Below, in pieces: positions 59,658 to 64,000 of a stretch of 64,000 bases of DNA. The notes beneath the pieces were generated by a model, which was not told where the DNA came from, searched no databases, and saw nothing but the letters and a program-made list of their open reading frames with translations. Position 1 is the first letter of the stretch; each line of letters starts with the position of its first letter. Source of the stretch: a bacterium. GTDB taxonomy: Bacteria; SAR324; XYD2-FULL-50-16. The DNA lies in the NCBI GenBank assembly GCA_018829445.1, contig JAHJTV010000080.1, positions 1 to 64,000 of the forward strand. Reading direction: 5' to 3'. Made by a program: the position numbers and the translations under genes.

Positions 59658-60470
59658 ATGCAGGTTGTCGCTTGCATTAAACAAGTACCGGACACAACTC
59701 AGGTTAAAATCGATCCAGAAACAAACACACTGGTGAGAGACGGGATTCCGTTTATTATAAATCCATATGATACCCATGCGCTGGAAGAAGCACTAAGGCT
59801 CAAAGACAGGTATGGATGCAAAGCAACTGTCATCTCGATGGGGCCGCCCAATGCCGAGGCGGCATTAAGAAAAGCGTTAGCCTTGGGAGTCGACAGGGCG
59901 ATTCTGCTGTCTGATCGTGTTTTTGGCGGTGCCGACACCCTGGCAACCAGTCAGGTTTTGACGGCAGCCATTCAGAAGCTGTCTCAGGAGGAGGAGGTCG
60001 GCATCATCATCTGCGGCAAACAGACAATTGATGGCGACACCGCCCAGGTCGGCCCCGGTATCGCAACTCGAATGAACATTGAGCAACTGACCTTGATAGA
60101 CAGGATCGATTGGATCGATATGGAATCAAGAAAAATCCGGGTGAGAAGAAAGCTTGAGGGACGTTCCGAGTGTATCGAATCCCATTTGCCGGCGATGCTG
60201 ACGGTGGTCAGAGAGATCAACCAACCCCGCTACCCGGCCGTTGCCATGCGTCTGTCATCACGAGATGCAAAGATTGATGTGTGGGACAATGGCGTCCTTC
60301 AACTGGATCAGGAAACAACCGGTTTGAAAGGATCACCGACCTGGGTCAGTCGGATTTTCTCCCCGGAAAGAGATCAGGGGGAGATATTGGGTGAGGGAAT
60401 TAATAATCCGCAAGAGATCGCAAGTTTAGTGGTTAATAAATTAATTGAGAACGATATTTTTACTTTATAA
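59658..60470 (+). CDS. etfB: Electron transfer flavoprotein beta subunit
   Basis: A 270-residue EtfB with the family signature blocks MQVVACIKQVPDT, IPFIINPYDTHALEEALRLKD, DRAILLSDRVFGGADTLATSQVL and ICGKQTIDGDTAQVGPGIA. EtfB binds AMP or, in bifurcating Etfs, a second FAD. It forms a dimer with the next gene product to carry electrons from acyl-CoA dehydrogenases. CAGGAGG precedes the ATG; 13 bases separate it from etfA. Confidence 0.93.
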   Translation: MQVVACIKQVPDTTQVKIDPETNTLVRDGIPFIINPYDTHALEEALRLKDRYGCKATVISMGPPNAEAALRKALALGVDRAILLSDRVFGGADTLATSQVLTAAIQKLSQEEEVGIIICGKQTIDGDTAQVGPGIATRMNIEQLTLIDRIDWIDMESRKIRVRRKLEGRSECIESHLPAMLTVVREINQPRYPAVAMRLSSRDAKIDVWDNGVLQLDQETTGLKGSPTWVSRIFSPERDQGEILGEGINNPQEIASLVVNKLIENDIFTL

Positions 60471-60483
60471 GGTGAATGAGCAA

Positions 60484-61812
60484 ATGGAAAAGATCAGGAA
60501 ACCGAGGGGAAAGGCTGTTGTCCAAAAGGAGATGTGCATAGCCTGTGGCGCCAAGTGTGAAGCTGCCTGTAAGGTGAGAGCCATCACCATGAATGAAGTG
60601 GAGATCCCCATTATCGATCAGGAAAAATGTAACGGATGTCTCAAGTGCATCAAGATTTGTCCGTCAGATGCCATCAGCCTTTACCTGACCGAAGAGGAAA
60701 AAAAACAACTGGAATTATGGAAGCAGCAAAGGGCACAGTCCCGGGAAGCCGACGAGGAAGAGGAAGTGGACACGGAAGAGCTCGAACGTCGTAAACGTCT
60801 GGCGCCATATAAGGATGTATGGGTGTTCATCGAACAAACGGAAGGCATACCGGCAAATGTATCCTGGGAGCTTCTCGGGGAGGGAGCCAAGCTTGCAGCC
60901 AAGCTGAGCGTTAAACTCTGTGCCGTGGTCATCGGAGAGTCGGTCGAACAATTGTGCCAGGATTCCATTGCCTTTGGTGCGGAAAGGGTATATCGCGTTG
61001 ATGCCCCTGTTTTTAAAAACTATCGCACCCAGGCCTATCGCAGGGCTCTCAATCAATTGATAAAAAAGTACAAACCGGAGATTGTTCTGATGGGTGCCAC
61101 CAGCATGGGCAGAGATCTGGCAGGAGCGGTGGCAACGGATGTGAAAACAGGCTTAACAGCAGATTGCACCGGTTTGGATATCGATAAGAACAACAATCTG
61201 ATGCAAACCCGTCCGGCCTTTGGCGGTAATATCATGGCCACCATCATGTGCGATCAGTTCAGACCCCAGATGGCAACCGTCCGGCCGAATGTCATGGATA
61301 TGCCGGAAAAGAATGAGGATCGTACCGGTGAGGTTATTGAGGAAACAATTGAGATTGAGGAAAACAGTATTCTGACCAAAGTCATAGAGATTATCAGGGA
61401 AAAAAGCCAGGAATCTGCCAATATCGCGGGTGCCGAGATCATCGTATCCGGCGGCAGTGGTATGATAAACAGCGAAAATTTTAGTATTCTTCATGATCTC
61501 GCCCGGGAAGTGAAAGGTGTGGTCGGTGCTTCCCGAAGAGCTGTCGATGCCGGATGGATGCCTCATTCCCGGCAGGTTGGACAAACCGGGACCACTGTAC
61601 GGCCCAAGGTATATATTGCCTGTGGAATCAGCGGCGCCATTCAGCATCTGGTCGGGATGCAGGATAGTGATGTCATTATTGCCATCAACAGGGATCGAAA
61701 CGCCCCTATTTTTGAGGTAGCAACCTATGGAATTGTCGGGGATCTGTTTGAAATTATACCCGCCATCACGGAAGAGATTCGTAATCGCAGACAACACCGT
61801 AAATCGGCATAA
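60484..61812 (+). CDS. etfA: Electron transfer flavoprotein alpha subunit with N-terminal double 4Fe-4S domain
   Basis: A 442-residue EtfA. Residues about 10-75 carry two 4Fe-4S sites: CIACGAKCEAAC and CNGCLKCIKICP. The N-terminal site has CX2CX3CX3C spacing, an unusual first cluster. An acidic linker (about 85-105) follows, then the EtfA alpha/beta domain and the FAD-binding end GASRRAVDAGWMPHSRQVGQTG near 355. The extra ferredoxin domain is found in Etfs of anaerobes and gives a route to or from FeS partners. ATG 60484 is preferred to the frame beginning at 60445. Confidence 0.92.
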   Translation: MEKIRKPRGKAVVQKEMCIACGAKCEAACKVRAITMNEVEIPIIDQEKCNGCLKCIKICPSDAISLYLTEEEKKQLELWKQQRAQSREADEEEEVDTEELERRKRLAPYKDVWVFIEQTEGIPANVSWELLGEGAKLAAKLSVKLCAVVIGESVEQLCQDSIAFGAERVYRVDAPVFKNYRTQAYRRALNQLIKKYKPEIVLMGATSMGRDLAGAVATDVKTGLTADCTGLDIDKNNNLMQTRPAFGGNIMATIMCDQFRPQMATVRPNVMDMPEKNEDRTGEVIEETIEIEENSILTKVIEIIREKSQESANIAGAEIIVSGGSGMINSENFSILHDLAREVKGVVGASRRAVDAGWMPHSRQVGQTGTTVRPKVYIACGISGAIQHLVGMQDSDVIIAINRDRNAPIFEVATYGIVGDLFEIIPAITEEIRNRRQHRKSA

Positions 61813-61829
61813 TGAGGAGTAGTTATATA

Positions 61830-63791
61830 ATGGTTAATAATTTACAATTTGCGCCTGTTTTTGGGGTTGCAATCATTTTTTTTATCTGGAGCTGCTATCG
61901 AAAACTGGCTCTGGTACAATTGGGGAAAAGTGAGAATCGGTTTGACCAGATGTGGGTTCGGTTGAAATCCGCCTGGGTTTTTGCCGTGGGACAGCAACGG
62001 GTTGTAAAAGGTCCTTTTGGCATCAATCACGCTCTCCTGTTTTGGTCGTTTCTGATTTTAGTGATTTTGAATCTGGAATTTCTGGTTAACGGATTGTTCT
62101 CGTCGGTCTCTTTTTCGCTGTTACCCGAGAGTATAATTTACCCGGTTAAAGGGGTTTTTGACCTGGTTTCACTGTTAGTACTGGCTGCGGTTACCATGGC
62201 GGCACTCAGAAAGATAGTTAAACCCCTGTACCCGGAATCGAGAACATTTGAAGCATTTTTTATCCTGACTCTGATCGGCTCCCTGATGGTAGCCTATTTC
62301 GGCCTGAACGGTGCCGAGATTGCTTTGGGACATTACAAGGGTTCGGCTTTTACCCCGATATCGACCTTGATTTCCGGGCTATACGGCGGATTGTCACCGG
62401 AATCGATTCAGATGCTGGGGACTGGTTTTTGGTGGGGTCATGCTGTTATCCTGTTGGGATTTCTTAATTTTCTCCCTTACAGCAAACACATGCATATCCT
62501 GACCGCAATTCCCAATTGTTACTTTAGATCTTTGGAACAGCCGGTCATGGTAAATCGGGAAAAATTTGAAACAGGTGAGACCTTTGGTGTCGGCCAGGTG
62601 GATGACTTTTCCTGGAAAGATCTGTTCGATTCTCTGACCTGCACCGAATGCGGACGCTGCCAGGATATCTGCCCCGCCACCAGGATAGATAAACCGCTGA
62701 ATCCCAGGACGATGATTCATTCAATCAAGGACAATCTGCTCGCCAACAGCCGGGAGTTAAAAGAGCGATCTCCCGTAAAGGATCTCCTTATTTCCGATTC
62801 TCCGCAGGGAATTGGTCATGATGCAGTCTGGTCATGTGTCACCTGTGGCGCCTGTATGGAAGTTTGCCCTGTTTTTATCGAACATGTACCCAAGATTGTC
62901 AAAATGAGGCGACACCTGGTTGAAACGGACGTAAAATTTCCGCCCGAGTTGTTAAACCTGTTTGAGAATCTGGAACAACGCAGTAATCCATGGGGAATGC
63001 CCCCTGCTGACCGGGCAAAATGGAGTGCAAACCTGGAAGTTCAGTCTTTTGAAAAAGACTCCACCGAGGTGTTACTTTTTGTCGGTTGTGCCGGAGCTTT
63101 TGATCCCAGAAGCAAACAGGTGACATTGGCTTTGTCCATGATTCTTGATCGAGCCGGGATCTCCTGGGGAACCCTGGGAAAAGATGAGTTATGTTGCGGT
63201 GACAGCGCCAGACGGTTAGGTAATGAGTACCTGTTTGAACAGATGGCATTAAAAAATGTTGCACTGTTCAAGGAAAAAGGGGTGAAGAAAATTGTCACCC
63301 AATGTCCCCATTGTTTCACCACACTGCAAAATGATTATCGACAATTCGGACTTGAGCTGGAGGTTATCCATCACAGCCGGTTCATTGACGACCTGATAAA
63401 GGAGCAAAAGATCAAGTTAAACGGTGTGGGCAAAAAATATGATAGTGTCACCTTCCACGATTCCTGCTATTTGGGACGACATAACGGGATATATGATGCT
63501 CCCCGCCAGGTGATTAAAAGTGTATCCGGTCGACACCCCAAAGAGATGGTTCAGAATCGGGACAAGTCGTTTTGTTGCGGAGCAGGTGGCGGACGTATGT
63601 GGCTGGAAGAAAACCTGGGAAGCCGCATGAATCTGCAGCGGGTGCAACAGGCTGTCGATACCGATGCAAAAACGGTCTGCGTTTCCTGTCCCTATTGCCT
63701 GGTTATGTTTGAAGACGGGTTAAAGGATAGCAATGCAGAAAACATGCGTGTTTACGACCTGGCGGAGATAGTCGCCGAATCGATGGAATAA
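61830..63791 (+). CDS. Membrane FeS oxidoreductase, Etf:quinone oxidoreductase (EMO/HdrD-like) type
   Basis: A 653-residue protein. The first 230 residues contain about five or six transmembrane helices and resemble a NarI/HdrE-type heme b domain. Then come two 4Fe-4S sites (CTECGRCQDICPATR and CVTCGACMEVCPVF) and two CCG-type domains of HdrD with CCGDSARRLG, CPHCFTTLQNDY, HDSCYLGRHN and CCGAGGGRM followed by CVSCPYCL. This is the plan of the Etf:menaquinone oxidoreductase (EMO) described for acyl-CoA-degrading anaerobes. Start ATG 61830, with GAGGAG nine bases upstream; an ATG overlapping the etfA stop is an alternative. It shares an operon with etfBA. Confidence 0.88.
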   Translation: MVNNLQFAPVFGVAIIFFIWSCYRKLALVQLGKSENRFDQMWVRLKSAWVFAVGQQRVVKGPFGINHALLFWSFLILVILNLEFLVNGLFSSVSFSLLPESIIYPVKGVFDLVSLLVLAAVTMAALRKIVKPLYPESRTFEAFFILTLIGSLMVAYFGLNGAEIALGHYKGSAFTPISTLISGLYGGLSPESIQMLGTGFWWGHAVILLGFLNFLPYSKHMHILTAIPNCYFRSLEQPVMVNREKFETGETFGVGQVDDFSWKDLFDSLTCTECGRCQDICPATRIDKPLNPRTMIHSIKDNLLANSRELKERSPVKDLLISDSPQGIGHDAVWSCVTCGACMEVCPVFIEHVPKIVKMRRHLVETDVKFPPELLNLFENLEQRSNPWGMPPADRAKWSANLEVQSFEKDSTEVLLFVGCAGAFDPRSKQVTLALSMILDRAGISWGTLGKDELCCGDSARRLGNEYLFEQMALKNVALFKEKGVKKIVTQCPHCFTTLQNDYRQFGLELEVIHHSRFIDDLIKEQKIKLNGVGKKYDSVTFHDSCYLGRHNGIYDAPRQVIKSVSGRHPKEMVQNRDKSFCCGAGGGRMWLEENLGSRMNLQRVQQAVDTDAKTVCVSCPYCLVMFEDGLKDSNAENMRVYDLAEIVAESME

Positions 63792-63821
63792 CGCCCAATC
63801 TGCAGAAAAGTAACCAAGATT

Positions 63822-63866
63822 TTTTACCATGTCATTCCGGCTTCCGAGCCGGAATCCATGGTAAAA
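63822..63866. repeat. Large interrupted inverted repeat after the Etf operon
   Basis: TTTTACCATG (63822-63831) pairs with CATGGTAAAA (63857-63866), and inside them ATTCCGGCT (63834-63842) pairs with AGCCGGAAT (63847-63855), giving a 19-base-pair cruciform or terminator-like structure with a four-base loop. The GTCATTCCGG element belongs to a type also hinted at near 30838 and 56698. It can end transcription from the left operon. Confidence 0.65.
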
Positions 63867-63915
63867 TAGCGGATTACCCTTTCGCACACTGTTATTAACT
63901 TAAGGAATTCTGATT

Positions 63916-64000
63916 ATGGATAATGCACAGCCAAGTACAGAAGGATTTGAGTTAGACTACAGCCTTAATACTTCTCAGTATTTTTTTCCCTGAAGGGGAA
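63916..64000 (+). CDS. Start of a further gene, cut by the window and interrupted at a T-run
   Basis: ATG at 63916 is preceded by TAAGGA. The frame reads MDNAQPSTEGFELDY and stops at TGA 63991 after a run of seven Ts (63981-63987). If the run were six Ts, the frame would continue FFPEGE to the window end; with eight it would continue FFSLKG. So the gene may be intact with a homopolymer error, or truly truncated. Too short to name a product. Confidence 0.35.

Noticed and set aside
59518..59736. A 72-codon frame upstream of and overlapping etfB.
   Set aside because: Overlaps a secure gene start in another frame and has no ribosome binding site.

Overview
The window reads as the chromosome of a Gram-negative, respiring bacterium, most like the deltaproteobacterial groups (Desulfobacterota or SAR324-type). 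This is inferred from protein content and not from any marker gene: a lipid A-type acyltransferase and lipoproteins with lipoboxes (outer membrane), an NrfH-like tetraheme plus an octaheme HAO-like cytochrome, an EtfA with two N-terminal 4Fe-4S sites next to an HdrD-like membrane FeS oxidoreductase, and several CoA-transferases and acyl-activating enzymes. No rRNA, tRNA, CRISPR array or complete insertion sequence was seen.

Layout. 1-2.05 kb: a short integron-type cassette array read on the minus strand, with two attC-like hairpins (127-200 and 814-888), a membrane-protein cassette, an FRG-domain cassette whose stop codon lies inside its attC, and an attI-like core at 2024-2043; no integrase is visible. 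2.6-24.8 kb: mostly housekeeping and lipid genes: SixA phosphatase, acyl-CoA synthetase, a large Lhr helicase with a methyltransferase, ACP plus LpxL-like acyltransferase, MBL hydrolase, S4 protein, GST, ferredoxin-like protein, thioesterase, 722-aa CoA transferase, ABC-F ATPase, pentapeptide protein, and a fatty-acyl-AMP ligase fused to an ACP.

25.3-33.6 kb: a signalling island with a 7TM-DISM-like histidine kinase, two paralogous NarL/FixJ-type response regulators, a lipoprotein with two beta repeats and an FGE-like fold, a PAS-LuxR regulator and a second lipoprotein. A 27-bp site of three heptamers occurs just 3' of each response regulator and nowhere else that I noticed. The first regulator's 3' end looks frameshifted at a correctly phased A AAA AAG heptamer; the minus-one frame restores the usual NarL C-terminus.

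34.4-43.8 kb: NrfH-like and HAO-like cytochromes, a TetR regulator divergent from a CoA transferase with a dyad between them, a split MacAB-type export system, and a monoheme cytochrome c whose frame continues after a UGA into a cysteine-rich repeat. 44.5-46.3 kb: an orphan dehydratase resembling the end of a PUFA synthase (PfaC) and a hotdog thioesterase.

46.3-64 kb: an amino-acid catabolic region: a polar amino-acid ABC transporter (AapJQMP type), a sigma-54 activator without a recognisable Fis domain, two saccharopine dehydrogenases, a lysine-ketoglutarate reductase, a second transporter ATPase, and EtfB, EtfA and an Etf:quinone oxidoreductase-type membrane protein. Together these could import lysine, split it by the saccharopine route, and pass electrons from later acyl-CoA dehydrogenation to quinone. 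A family of 68-bp imperfect palindromes (three full copies and one 116-bp relative) is scattered through 43.8-57.0 kb.
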